Of a DNA stretch of 64,000 nucleotides, positions 28,280-36,263 are shown in pieces. Positions within the stretch are counted from its first letter, which is position 1. Each line of letters opens with the position of its first letter. Position numbers and translations under genes: made by a program. Source of the DNA: Virgibacillus aidingensis (GTDB lineage Bacteria > Bacillota > Bacilli > Bacillales > Amphibacillaceae). Location: assembly GCF_010994035.1 (NCBI RefSeq), contig NZ_WIXN01000023.1, positions 1 to 64,000 on the forward strand. The letters are read 5' to 3'. The notes below the pieces were generated by a model. The model searched no databases and had not been told where the DNA came from. It was given only the letters and a program-made list of their open reading frames with translations.

Positions 28280-28627
28280 CTATTCCTCCAAGCTGCTGTC
28301 TTTTTTCGTCCACCTGTCTTTGTCTCTGGACTCAAATTTTTTCATCGTGCTGTCAAAAGCCTCGGACATATCAATATCAAGAGAATTGGCGATACAGGAA
28401 ATCACAAAAAGAATGTCTCCCAGTTCTTCCTCCACCGTCTTTTCTTTTTCGTCCGGCTTCTTTGGTTTTTCACCGTAATAGTGATTTACTTCCCGTGCCA
28501 GCTCACCGGCTTCCTCAGTAAGCCTGGCCATTAAACTTAATGGGGAAAAATATCCTTCTTTAAATTGGGAAATATAACGGTCAACACGCTCCTGTATTTC
28601 CCCTGTAGTGAAATTTGAGCTGCTAAT
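28280..28627 (-). CDS. ypjD: YpjD, MazG-like nucleotide pyrophosphohydrolase family; apparent ATT start
   Basis: The first in-frame ATG (28531) would give only 83 residues and cut the fold. Reading upstream, the frame keeps family sequence (DRYISQFKEGYFSPLSL before MARLTEEAGELAREVNHYYG). An in-frame TAA then lies at 28643-28645, with no ATG, GTG or TTG between. AAGGGGGAG sits six bases before ATT at 28627, giving a 115-residue protein, about the size of B. subtilis YpjD. The metal-binding EEAGELAREV and EEELGDILFV motifs are intact. It probably hydrolyses a nucleotide; substrate unknown. Confidence 0.8.
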   Translation of the reverse strand: MSSSNFTTGEIQERVDRYISQFKEGYFSPLSLMARLTEEAGELAREVNHYYGEKPKKPDEKEKTVEEELGDILFVISCIANSLDIDMSEAFDSTMKKFESRDKDRWTKKDSSLEE

Positions 28628-28662
28628 TGGAATCTCCCCCTTTTAAACTTCCATCTTTCTTA

Positions 28663-28691
28663 ATGGTAGCGAACGGGCACAATTTTGACAA
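28663..28691 (-). promoter_or_regulatory. Promoter of the ypjD-dapB-mgsA-bshA-cca-birA-pan series
   Basis: On the minus strand, TTGTCA (28691-28686), a 17-base spacer and TACCAT (28668-28663) lie about 30 bases ahead of the ypjD ribosome site. The genes to panD follow with gaps of 16 bases or fewer or with overlaps, so they may share this start. Confidence 0.6.
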
Positions 28692-28718
28692 ATTATTTAG
28701 CCCAAAGTAAAAATTTTA

Positions 28719-28747
28719 TTGTTCTTAGAGGGAAAATTATCTATAAT
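28719..28747 (+). promoter_or_regulatory. Sigma-A promoter of the YitT-family gene
   Basis: TTGTTC, a 17-base spacer and a perfect TATAAT lie 35 bases before the ATG at 28783. It is back to back with the ypjD promoter. Confidence 0.78.
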
Positions 28748-28782
28748 GAAGAATGTTATTTTAGTAAAGGAGGCTGCAACTA

Positions 28783-29655
28783 ATGCTGTTTGGATTGAAA
28801 TTTAAAAATATCGTTTTTATTTTATTAGGTTCAGCTATTTTCTCGTTTGGCCTGGTTCACTTCAATATGCAGCATAATCTTGGTGAAGGCGGATTTACAG
28901 GCATTACGCTCCTGCTCTTCTTCTTATGGGGCTGGGATCCCGCTGTTACCAATATCTTATTAAATGTTCCTTTGTTTTTTATCGGCTGGCAATTTCTTGG
29001 ACGGAATACATTCCTGTATACCATAATTGGAACTTTTGCAGTTTCCTTGTTTTTATCCGTTTTTCAAACCTATCAATTTAATGTGGGACTGCAGGAAGAT
29101 ATGACATTGGTAGCCCTTTTCGCAGGTGTATTTATCGGCGTCGGTCTTGGTATTATTTTTCGTTATGGCGGAACTACCGGCGGGGTCGACATTATCGCCA
29201 GACTAGTCAACAAATATGCCGGATGGAGTATGGGCCGTACCATGTTTATCTTTGATTTTATGGTCATTGCCCTCTCCGTATTTGTCATTCTGGAACTTGA
29301 TCAGGGGATGTATACGCTTGTTGCCGTATATATCGGTGCCAGGGTTATCGATTTTATACAGGAAGGTGCCTATACAGCAAGGGGGGCAACAATTATATCA
29401 GAGAAATATGAAGATATATCTGCTAAAATTCTAAGGGATATGGACCGGGGTGTAACCATACTTGACGGCAGAGGCAGTTTTTCGGGGGAGAAACGCAATG
29501 TATTGTATTGCGTGGTAGCAAGAAATGAAATAGTACGGCTGAAAAATATCATTAATGATATAGATCCCAATGCTTTTGTTGCTGTGGGCACGGTGCATGA
29601 TGTCGCCGGTGAAGGCTTTACTTTGGATGAAAATAAAAATCCGCTGGAAAGATAA
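28783..29655 (+). CDS. ypjC: YitT-family membrane protein (YpjC-like)
   Basis: 290 residues. About five membrane segments in the first 190 residues, with GEGGFTGITLLL and RYGGTTGGVDIIARLVNKY repeats typical of YitT. A cytoplasmic DUF2179 domain (about 205-285; ISEKYEDISAKILRDMDRGVTILDGRGSFSGE) follows. The family is suspected to be involved in transport; no substrate is proven. AAAGGAGG precedes ATG. The gene is in the B. subtilis ypjC position but faces rightward, divergent from ypjD. A shared bidirectional terminator follows. Confidence 0.85.
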   Translation: MLFGLKFKNIVFILLGSAIFSFGLVHFNMQHNLGEGGFTGITLLLFFLWGWDPAVTNILLNVPLFFIGWQFLGRNTFLYTIIGTFAVSLFLSVFQTYQFNVGLQEDMTLVALFAGVFIGVGLGIIFRYGGTTGGVDIIARLVNKYAGWSMGRTMFIFDFMVIALSVFVILELDQGMYTLVAVYIGARVIDFIQEGAYTARGATIISEKYEDISAKILRDMDRGVTILDGRGSFSGEKRNVLYCVVARNEIVRLKNIINDIDPNAFVAVGTVHDVAGEGFTLDENKNPLER

Positions 29656-29660
29656 TAATC

Positions 29661-29790
29661 GGTACAAGTGGGACTTCCGTTCAAAATCCCTTTGGTCGAT
29701 TTCTCAGTGGTGTCTGCTTTACCGGTGGCGGCTGGCAAGCCTCCATGTTGTGCTCGCCGTCCGAAACGATCCAGAACGGCAGGAAATGCT
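29661..29790 (+). repeat. Dispersed intergenic repeat, copy R1
   Basis: Shares an ordered set of blocks with copies at about 36480-36630 and 63840-63980: ACAAGTGGGACTTC, then CCCTTTGGTC, GTGTCTGCTTT, GGCGGCTGGCAAGCC and ATCCAG. It starts six bases after the stop of the YitT gene and contains no credible gene. The longest shared block with the last copy is TCCCTTTGGTCG. Ends are approximate. Confidence 0.7.
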
Positions 29791-29867
29791 AAAACAAAAG
29801 GAAACCAAGTCAGTTGCAGTTTACTTCAACCGGCGTATAAAAAAGCTGCATTCATTTAGAAGCCCAT

Positions 29868-29907
29868 AAAAAAACTTCCCCACTTCAAATTCCGGGGGAA
29901 GTTTTTC
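29868..29907. terminator. Bidirectional terminator between ypjC and the YugP gene
   Basis: AAAAACTTCCCC (29870-29881) and GGGGAAGTTTTT (29895-29906) form a 12-bp stem with T-runs on both strands, between convergent genes. Confidence 0.88.
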
Positions 29908-29908
29908 G

Positions 29909-30595
29909 TTATTCTCTGCTGGCCGCGTATATTAAAATAAAACGCACTAATTCCATGACAGCCACAAGAGCAGCTGCTACATAAGTCATAGCTGCGGCAT
30001 TTAATACTTTCTTTGTTTCTCTTTCCTCGTTATTCCGGATAACACCCGCTGATACAAGCTGCCCCATGGCTCTGTTTGAAGCATCGAATTCGACTGGCAG
30101 TGTGATTAATTGGAACAGCACAGCTGCCGACATGAAGATAATACCAAGCAGGAGCATATTTGTCATTCCGAAGAAAATACCGGCTAGAATGAAAAAGAAG
30201 GAAATATTTGATCCGAAGTTGGCAACTGGCACCAAAGCACTTCTGAATTTTAAAAAGGCGTATTCCTGTTCATCCTGGATAGCATGTCCCACCTCGTGGG
30301 CAGCAACAGCGGAGGATGCCATGGATCGGCCATGAAAGATCCCTTTTGAAAGTCTTATCACTTTTTTTCTTGGATCATAATGGTCCGTTAACTGACCTTT
30401 GACTTCTTCAATTTGCACGTCATACAGCCCGTTATCATCTAGAATTTTTCTCGCAACCTGCGCTCCGGTCATTTGGGATGAGGTAGATTTTTTGGAATAT
30501 TTACTGTAGGCCGATTTTACTTTTGATTGTGCCCACAATGGAATAATCATTAGTAGGGCAATGTAAATCAAATAGCCTCCTAAACCGCCAAGCAC
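29909..30595 (-). CDS. YugP-type neutral zinc metallopeptidase (membrane)
   Basis: 228 residues. N-terminal membrane segment (about 5-22), zinc-binding AVAAHEVGHAIQDEQ near residues 97-111, two further membrane helices (about 130-165) and a C-terminal helix (about 200-222). It also has PVEFDASNRAM, where an Asp or Glu may complete the zinc site. Related to YugP (peptidase family M48-like, DUF2268-unrelated zinc proteases). The start is GTG at 30595, seven bases after GGAGGT; an ATG two bases away is out of frame. No adjacent substrate is evident. Confidence 0.85.
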   Translation of the reverse strand: MLGGLGGYLIYIALLMIIPLWAQSKVKSAYSKYSKKSTSSQMTGAQVARKILDDNGLYDVQIEEVKGQLTDHYDPRKKVIRLSKGIFHGRSMASSAVAAHEVGHAIQDEQEYAFLKFRSALVPVANFGSNISFFFILAGIFFGMTNMLLLGIIFMSAAVLFQLITLPVEFDASNRAMGQLVSAGVIRNNEERETKKVLNAAAMTYVAAALVAVMELVRFILIYAASRE

Positions 30596-30657
30596 ATTGC
30601 ATACCTCCTGTTAAAATAATTTATTTCTTAAGGTCAATTTTAGTCAAAAATCGATGT

Positions 30658-30915
30658 CTAGTCAATTGATTTGTTTTTTCTTGCCTTCTTTTTTTCTTCC
30701 CCTTTATATTTTCTCCAACTTACATAGGATAATGTAATTGCGATGCATCCGCCAACAATGCCTACTGTCCAGATAAATGGAACAAGGTCAAAGTTTTTTT
30801 TAGTTGTTTCCGGGCTATTTGCAGCAGCACTTACCTCCAAAATAAAAAAAAAGGCTGTAAATAGGAGGATAAATATAATAATAGACATGAGGGAGCATAC
30901 CTGTTTTTTTCGCAA
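30658..30915 (-). CDS. ypjB: Shortened YpjB-like protein (signal peptide plus C-terminal anchor)
   Basis: 85 residues in the place of ypjB. An N-terminal signal-like segment (about 9-33, ending EVSAAANS) is followed almost at once by FDLVPFIWTVGIVGGCIAITLSYVSWRKYKGEE, which resembles the membrane end of the sporulation protein YpjB (about 260 residues in Bacillus). The extracellular middle is missing, yet the frame is open, so this looks like an internal deletion and not a frameshift. The start is TTG at 30915 after GGGGTGAT; that ribosome site lies in a hairpin. Confidence 0.65.
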   Translation of the reverse strand: MRKKQVCSLMSIIIFILLFTAFFFILEVSAAANSPETTKKNFDLVPFIWTVGIVGGCIAITLSYVSWRKYKGEEKKKARKNKSID

Positions 30916-30920
30916 AGACG

Positions 30921-30968
30921 ATCACCCCGAATTCTTTTTCTAATACCTACTATATGATTCGGGGTGAT
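30921..30968 (-). promoter_or_regulatory. Hairpin covering the ypjB ribosome-binding site
   Basis: ATCACCCCGAAT and ATTCGGGGTGAT are exact reverse complements (plus-strand 30921-30932 and 30957-30968, 24-base loop). In the minus-strand mRNA the downstream arm is ATTCGGGGTGAT, which is the ypjB ribosome site. No T-run follows, so translational masking is more likely than termination. Confidence 0.55.
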
Positions 30969-30979
30969 ATTATATAACA

Positions 30980-31558
30980 TTATACTTGATGTCTGTTTGA
31001 ACCAACTGTCATTTTATAAGCGATAAATATGGAAAGTATGCTGAGCCAGAATGTAAAATAGCCAATTTCATTCATATAGTCATTCAAACTGGAGTACACG
31101 GGCATCATGCCAAAAACATAATCAATGACATCATTATGCAATGTCCAAACAGCTGCTACAATGAGATGCCTCATTTTAATTTTATACCAGGGGGCATAAA
31201 GGAGTCCCTGTATAGCCATGGCGCCATGGGAAGCAATCAGCATATACCCTGTCCAATCGAGTGAACCTTCAACAACTAATGTCAGCAGGTTCATGACAAC
31301 AGCCCAAATGCCGTATTTAAATAAAGTAACCAGCCCTAAAGCTTCTATGTAAGGAACATTCCTGCCAAAAATAAAAAACAGCAGAAAAATGGTAAAAAAC
31401 AAACTAGCTGTTGGGCTGTCGGGTACAAACGGAATAAATATTGGCGGTGTGGCGGATAACTGGCTTTCATACCACATATAACCATAAATGGTTCCAAGCA
31501 GGTTAATGATAAATAATAAAATAAGAAACCGTTTATCAAGTAAAATATATTTAATCAT
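30980..31558 (-). CDS. ypjA: YpjA family membrane protein (DUF1405)
   Basis: 192 residues with about six membrane helices. Conserved polar residues within helices include LVTLFKYGIWAVVMNL, ASHGAMAIQGLLYAP and AAVWTLHNDVIDYVFGM. The function is unknown. Upstream of qcrC's end and next to ypjB, as in B. subtilis. I prefer ATG at 31558 (AAGGGAA ahead of it) to the ATG 13 codons upstream. Confidence 0.85.
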   Translation of the reverse strand: MIKYILLDKRFLILLFIINLLGTIYGYMWYESQLSATPPIFIPFVPDSPTASLFFTIFLLFFIFGRNVPYIEALGLVTLFKYGIWAVVMNLLTLVVEGSLDWTGYMLIASHGAMAIQGLLYAPWYKIKMRHLIVAAVWTLHNDVIDYVFGMMPVYSSLNDYMNEIGYFTFWLSILSIFIAYKMTVGSNRHQV

Positions 31559-31618
31559 GGTCTGTATTCCCTTCTCTAAAAACATGTATAACTGCATTAT
31601 AATAAATTAAACCTTAAA

Positions 31619-31653
31619 AAAACACCCTTGCCGTGAATTTGGCAAAGGTGTTT
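31619..31653 (-). terminator. Terminator of qcrABC
   Basis: On the minus strand AACACCTTTGCC and GGCAAGGGTGTT form a stem followed by TTTTTT, about 25 bases after the qcrC stop. Confidence 0.88.
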
Positions 31654-31675
31654 TCTGCATTTCATTTCTTTTCAT

Positions 31676-32455
31676 TTAATTAGCTTCTTCATTAACCGTC
31701 AGAATAAAATCAACTAATTGATCCAATTCTTCATCTGTTCCAGAGAATTGATCCGGCGGCATCGTCCCAATACCGTTAACAGCAATATCTGCAATTTCAT
31801 CGGCACCATATTCAATACCAGTTAATGCAGGTCCTGCTGCTCCGCCTTCCAGATTACCTCCATGACAAGACAAACAGCTATTTTCATAAACCGCATAACC
31901 TTCATGTGATGTATCAATTTCAACCTGCTCATCCGGATGCACCGGCTTATTGGCTTCCGCCCTGCTCTCCCAATCAACAGCAGCTGCGGAAGTGTATGTT
32001 AACCAGATAACAGAAACCATTGCAAGCAGCATCATCCCAACTGCAATTGGCCGCTGAGGCGGTCTTCTGCCTGGACCATTATCCAGAAACGGAGCAAGAA
32101 ACATGGCACCAAATGCAATTCCGGGCAATACGAGAATACCCATGATGACCCAGTCACCACTTGCAAATTCATACTTCAACAGTTCATACAAGAACAGGAA
32201 ATACCAATCTGGCAAAGGTATATAAGCTGCATCAGTTGGATCGGCAACCCCCTCCAATGGTGAAGGATGTGCTAATGTCAAGCAGAGAAATCCAACTAAG
32301 AATACAGCACCTACCAACCATTCCTTTAATAAAAAGTTGGGCCAAAAAGCTTCTGTTCTTCCCGGGTATTCAGAATAATCCTTGGACTTATTCGGTTTTC
32401 TTTCTACTGAAATTCGGGAGTCCCCGACAAACTTCATTCCTTTTCCCTTTTTCAC
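31676..32455 (-). CDS. qcrC: Menaquinol:cytochrome c reductase, cytochrome b/c subunit
   Basis: 259 residues. This is the Bacillus-type fusion of the C-terminal part of cytochrome b (three helices, with HPSPLEGVADPT and PDWYFLFLYELLKY) to a cytochrome c domain. The latter has CLSCH at 194-198 and the axial Met232 in TMPPDQFSG. It passes electrons from menaquinol to cytochrome c, upstream of oxidases such as the ba3 enzyme in this window. The start is GTG at 32455 eight bases after GGAGG; ATG at 32437 is a weaker alternative. Last gene of qcrABC. Confidence 0.96.
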   Translation of the reverse strand: MKKGKGMKFVGDSRISVERKPNKSKDYSEYPGRTEAFWPNFLLKEWLVGAVFLVGFLCLTLAHPSPLEGVADPTDAAYIPLPDWYFLFLYELLKYEFASGDWVIMGILVLPGIAFGAMFLAPFLDNGPGRRPPQRPIAVGMMLLAMVSVIWLTYTSAAAVDWESRAEANKPVHPDEQVEIDTSHEGYAVYENSCLSCHGGNLEGGAAGPALTGIEYGADEIADIAVNGIGTMPPDQFSGTDEELDQLVDFILTVNEEAN

Positions 32456-32471
32456 AGCTTTTCCCTCCTTT

Positions 32472-33146
32472 TTATAATGGTCCGGAAATTCCTTGTCTGC
32501 GTATTAGAATAAAGTGTACTGCCAGCAGGGCAAACAGCGCCGCAGGCAGGAAGAATACATGAATGGCGAAGAACCTTGTCAGTGTCTGTGCGCCAACAAT
32601 ATTTGGATCACCGGCAAGCAGTGTTTTTAACTCTTCACCTATGAACGGCACTTGCTGCGCAATCTCCAGTCCAACCTGAGTTGCAAAGAAGGCTTTGTTA
32701 TCCCATGGAAGTAAATAACCGGTGAAACCTAAACCAAGAATAACAAAGAAAAGCAGCACACCAACCATCCAGTTAAGTTCACGCGGTTTTTTATATGCAC
32801 CCTGGAAAAACACACGCAACGTATGTAACAACAGCATTACAACTACTACACTAGCTCCCCAGTGGTGCATACCGCGAACGATTTGTCCATGGGCAACTTC
32901 TGTCTGCAGGTAGTGTACAGACCTCCATGCATTTTCAATATCCGGTACATAGTACATCGTTAAAAACATTCCGGAAAGAATTTGGATGACAACGACGAAA
33001 AATGTTAACCCGCCAAAACAGTATACAAAAGCTGAAAAGTGATGCGCTGGGTTTACATGTTCCGGTACCTCATGATCGGCAATATCCCGCCAGATCGGCG
33101 TAATATCTACGCGGTCGTCAATCCAGTCATAAATTTTCTGCAGCAT
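32472..33146 (-). CDS. qcrB: Menaquinol:cytochrome c reductase, cytochrome b subunit
   Basis: 224 residues with four membrane helices and the haem ligands of the b-type cytochromes (HFSAFVYCFGG, GMHHWGASVVVVMLLLHTLRVF and, later, RFFAIHVFFLP). GxGFTGYLLPWDNKAFFATQ forms the quinol site. It is the short cytochrome b6-like form, with the remaining helices in QcrC. Gaps to qcrA and qcrC are 6 and 16 bases. Confidence 0.97.
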   Translation of the reverse strand: MLQKIYDWIDDRVDITPIWRDIADHEVPEHVNPAHHFSAFVYCFGGLTFFVVVIQILSGMFLTMYYVPDIENAWRSVHYLQTEVAHGQIVRGMHHWGASVVVVMLLLHTLRVFFQGAYKKPRELNWMVGVLLFFVILGLGFTGYLLPWDNKAFFATQVGLEIAQQVPFIGEELKTLLAGDPNIVGAQTLTRFFAIHVFFLPAALFALLAVHFILIRRQGISGPL

Positions 33147-33152
33147 AAATAA

Positions 33153-33665
33153 TTACGCCTCCCCTCGTGATTTTGCTTGGCCAAGAAATAACATACCATC
33201 TCTTACTTCGTGTTCATAGACATCAAGTGGTGCCAGCGGTGGTGTTCCTGGAACGTTCGTTCCGTCTTTATAATAGCGGCCATCATGACATGGGCAGAAA
33301 AACTCATTTGGATGATCGTCACTGCCTTCCCATGATACAAAGCACCCTAAATGTGTACATATTGGGGAAAAGGCTTGAATATCTCCATTTTCATCCGTAA
33401 AAACCCATGCAGTTTGGTTCACTTCAGATTCATGCCAGCCATCCACCTGTTCAACATTCCAGTCTACCCGCTGCGGTTCATCGGTTATATCATCAACAGA
33501 TAAGCCAACGTTTACCATATCCCCCGCTCCGGATTCCTGCAATACAGGGTCTACAGCCATCCTAAGCATAGGAATTAGCATACCTGCTGCCATAAAACCG
33601 CCTACACCGGTAAGCGTATAATTTAAAAATTGTCTTCGGGTTACTTGCTGCTTCTTTTCACTCAT
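33153..33665 (-). CDS. qcrA: Menaquinol:cytochrome c reductase, Rieske iron-sulphur subunit
   Basis: 170 residues. The N-terminus has TRRQFLNYTLTGVGGF, a twin-arginine-like signal that stays as the membrane anchor. The [2Fe-2S] site is CTHLGC (Cys103, His105, Cys108) and CPCHDG (Cys124, Cys126, His127). Cys108 and Cys126 should form the usual disulphide. It takes electrons from menaquinol. First gene of qcrABC, behind a strong promoter. Confidence 0.97.
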   Translation of the reverse strand: MSEKKQQVTRRQFLNYTLTGVGGFMAAGMLIPMLRMAVDPVLQESGAGDMVNVGLSVDDITDEPQRVDWNVEQVDGWHESEVNQTAWVFTDENGDIQAFSPICTHLGCFVSWEGSDDHPNEFFCPCHDGRYYKDGTNVPGTPPLAPLDVYEHEVRDGMLFLGQAKSRGEA

Positions 33666-33732
33666 GATTTTCCCCCCTCTTTTACAATAATCACGGACAA
33701 ATAATCGTATATTTTATTACTAGGACATAACC

Positions 33733-33761
33733 ATGATAGCGTAAACTGCTTGTCTGGTCAA
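33733..33761 (-). promoter_or_regulatory. Promoter of qcrABC
   Basis: On the minus strand TTGACC (33761-33756), a 17-base spacer and TATCAT (33738-33733) lie about 70 bases before the qcrA ATG. Confidence 0.72.
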
Positions 33762-33823
33762 TCAATATCACAAACGTTAACAAAAAGTTTCCAAATCCAT
33801 AATTAGGTTACATTATGTTATCA

Positions 33824-34282
33824 TTACCAATAGGATCTGATTAATTCACCAATTTGTTCAACTTGATCTTTTATGACGGTGTGCATTTCTGCAGAGTGCA
33901 AATCTCCTGACTTTACGCCGGGCAGCCAAAGCAGTGTGCCGTCAAGTTTCCCTTCCCTTTTTTTCCATCCCGAATCAAAAGTCAGAAAAAAGACATGTTT
34001 AAATGGCTGTTTCTTAATTTCCTCAGTCCAGCCTCGAAGGATCGTACTTTCATCATCTAAATCGGAAGACTTTATATAATAGTAATTCGGGATTAACATC
34101 ACCCTGCCGGTTAATTCTTTTTCAATCTCATTTGTCAGGATGGACAGCACTTCGCTTTGAAAGGCATTTTTTTCTATATTTTGTTCATCCGTAAATTGAA
34201 AGGGTATTAAAGGAATAATAACCGTATCGATATATTCCTTTGCCTGTACATACTGGTTAAGGTCTTCTTTTTTCCATTTCAT
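33824..34282 (-). CDS. ypiF: YpiF family protein (DUF2487)
   Basis: 152 residues, soluble, with a mixed alpha/beta pattern. It has the YpiF N-terminus MKWKKEDLNQYVQAKEYIDT, then VMLIPNYYYIK and HVFFLTFDSGWKKREG. The function is unknown. I use ATG at 34282 because it matches the B. subtilis start; the upstream ATG at 34294 has only GAGG in contact with it. It lies ahead of the qcr promoter. Confidence 0.82.
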   Translation of the reverse strand: MKWKKEDLNQYVQAKEYIDTVIIPLIPFQFTDEQNIEKNAFQSEVLSILTNEIEKELTGRVMLIPNYYYIKSSDLDDESTILRGWTEEIKKQPFKHVFFLTFDSGWKKREGKLDGTLLWLPGVKSGDLHSAEMHTVIKDQVEQIGELIRSYW

Positions 34283-34361
34283 ACTGATTATCATGCCTCG
34301 CTTTTTTATGTAATCGCAGCAGGTAATTCATCCATTACAGTAAATCTTATCTTATTTCGGC

Positions 34362-34400
34362 AAAAAAAATCAACCTATTGCTCTTGCAATTTAGGTTGAA
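34362..34400 (-). terminator. Terminator overlapping the ypiB stop codon
   Basis: On the minus strand TCAACCTAAATTGC and GCAATAGGTTGA form a stem followed by a run of eight T. The ypiB stop lies in the downstream arm, so ypiA-ypiB ends before ypiF. Confidence 0.75.
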
Positions 34401-34950
34401 AATCATTTTGTGCCTCCAGCTTTTTTAAGTCTGAGGTTAAACAAAGGAATGTATCGTAATCCCTTTTGTCCAAAGCTGCATCAATCCCTTTTAAAAGCGC
34501 TTTTCTTTTATTTTCAAATAAGGTTTTTTCCAACAGCTGCTTTGCCTGTTTTTTATCTTTTTCGGTGATAAAGTATTCGTCAGGCAAGAAAGGATTTTCT
34601 TCCAGAACAGCCACATAAAATGGACTTTGATATGATTTATTAAAATTAAGCTGTAAATAAAGCGGTTCATGCTGGTTTAATCTGATATCATGAAACGATT
34701 TTTCGGCATCCGTTGTCACTAATTGATTTTTATAAAAACGAAAGGGTGTCTCAGTTGAGCAATGACTTGTCATGATAATACCGCGCGGACAAAACTTAGC
34801 TTCTCGTACGAAGTGGACGTTAGCCAATATTTCCTGATGGTTAACTAAGTAATTTAAAATCCATACGCTTTCCCTCTTTTTTAATTGGTAATGATTAAGA
34901 AACCATTTAATAAAACTTTTTTTGTCTTTTACGGTCACGGATGACTGCAT
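34375..34950 (-). CDS. ypiB: YpiB, UPF0302 family protein
   Basis: 191 residues with the family blocks KSFIKWFLNHYQLKKRES, KFCPRGIIM and TTDAEKSFHDIRLNQHEPLYLQLNF, and a helical C-terminus. Soluble. No catalytic motif is recognisable; the biochemical role is unknown. It follows ypiA after 32 bases. Confidence 0.88.
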   Translation of the reverse strand: MQSSVTVKDKKSFIKWFLNHYQLKKRESVWILNYLVNHQEILANVHFVREAKFCPRGIIMTSHCSTETPFRFYKNQLVTTDAEKSFHDIRLNQHEPLYLQLNFNKSYQSPFYVAVLEENPFLPDEYFITEKDKKQAKQLLEKTLFENKRKALLKGIDAALDKRDYDTFLCLTSDLKKLEAQNDFQPKLQEQ

Positions 34951-34982
34951 TCATGATCCCCCCTTTATTATAGTTCTTATCC

Positions 34983-36233
34983 TTATTGCATCAAGCGTTG
35001 TAAAAATGCTATTGTATCCGTATCATCCGGCTCTAATTGGATGTAGGACTTAAAAACGGAAATGGCTTCCTCCATCCTCCCTTCCTCTGTCAGAAAATAA
35101 CCATACTCCTTCAGGAATTCGCTGTCCGTTTTAAGGGTATTATATGCTTCCTTATAGTGGTTTAATGCATTATTATATGATTCTGTTTCATTATAGGCCC
35201 GTGCCAATTCCCATTCATATAATGCATCCTCTGCCCCTGTATCTTTAATTTCTACAAGGAGGTCAATAATTCCTTCAAAATTATCTTTATTTTTTAACAG
35301 GCTGATTAAAAACAAAATAGCTTCCTTGTAATCCGGATCGATGGCTATTGCTTCTCTCATACGTTTTTCACTTTCTTCTTCATTATTCATTTTTTGGGCC
35401 ATCACCCCCGCCTGGAAGTACAGCTCCTTATTAAATTCATCCACCTTCAGCCCTTTATTGGCTGTTTCATACGCTTCCTTCAGCATTCCTTCTTCTTCAT
35501 ATGCTTTTGTAAGCTGATAGTATGCCGTATGATAATAGCTGTCTAATTCAATCACCTTTTCCCAGGCATTAATGGCGATATCGTTGCGGTTTGCCTGACT
35601 GGCAGTGAGCCCGTACTTAAACAGGAGTTCGGGCTCTTCACTTTCCAGTTCTCCATAAAACACCAGTGCTTTTTCATACTCCCCTGCAGCTGCATAGGCT
35701 TCTGCAAGTCTTTCATCGAGGGAAACATGATTAATTTCATCCATTTCCGGCCTTACTTTTTCGTAGTAAGTAATGGCCTTGTTGTAATCTCCTGTTGAAA
35801 ACAAGAGTTCGCCAAGCGCAAAATCGATAACTACTTCATTCGGATCTATTTGTTTTGCCGTTAACAATTTTTGCTGTGCTACTTCAAAGAGTCCCTGGGA
35901 CTGATAAAGATCTGCAAGCTGAATCAATGCTGCCGTAAATTCCGGATCTTCTTCATCCACTTCGTTTAATAACTTTATTGCTTCTTCGTCTTTTTCAAGT
36001 TCCGTGTATAAATCAGCCAATATTACTTTTAGTTCGCTTTCCTGAGGATAGGATTGAAGCAATGTTTCTAAAATATCTATTGCTTCCTGTACTAATCCCC
36101 ACTGTATATATATTTCAGCGATAGTATACTTTTCATCTTCATTTGCTTCCGGCAAATAATTTTCCAGGACATTCATTGCTTTTTCAGCCTGATTGCTTTC
36201 CATTAAACGGATTGCTTTCATAATCGTATTCAT
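34983..36233 (-). CDS. ypiA: TPR-repeat protein YpiA
   Basis: 416 residues consisting almost wholly of about 11-12 tetratricopeptide repeats (for example AEIYIQWGLVQEAIDILETL, ALGELLFSTGDYNKAITYYE). It is Glu-rich, acidic and lacks a signal peptide, so it is likely a cytoplasmic scaffold for protein contacts. ATG at 36233 has AGAGGA eight bases ahead and is preferred to the start ten codons upstream. Confidence 0.88.
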   Translation of the reverse strand: MNTIMKAIRLMESNQAEKAMNVLENYLPEANEDEKYTIAEIYIQWGLVQEAIDILETLLQSYPQESELKVILADLYTELEKDEEAIKLLNEVDEEDPEFTAALIQLADLYQSQGLFEVAQQKLLTAKQIDPNEVVIDFALGELLFSTGDYNKAITYYEKVRPEMDEINHVSLDERLAEAYAAAGEYEKALVFYGELESEEPELLFKYGLTASQANRNDIAINAWEKVIELDSYYHTAYYQLTKAYEEEGMLKEAYETANKGLKVDEFNKELYFQAGVMAQKMNNEEESEKRMREAIAIDPDYKEAILFLISLLKNKDNFEGIIDLLVEIKDTGAEDALYEWELARAYNETESYNNALNHYKEAYNTLKTDSEFLKEYGYFLTEEGRMEEAISVFKSYIQLEPDDTDTIAFLQRLMQ

Positions 36234-36263
36234 TTCAAGCTTCCTCTCTTCATAATACAACAA

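Noticed and set aside
29570-29869. 99-codon plus-strand frame spanning the end of ypjC and repeat R1
   Set aside because: The first part is an out-of-frame shadow of ypjC and the second is repeat DNA; no ribosome site.
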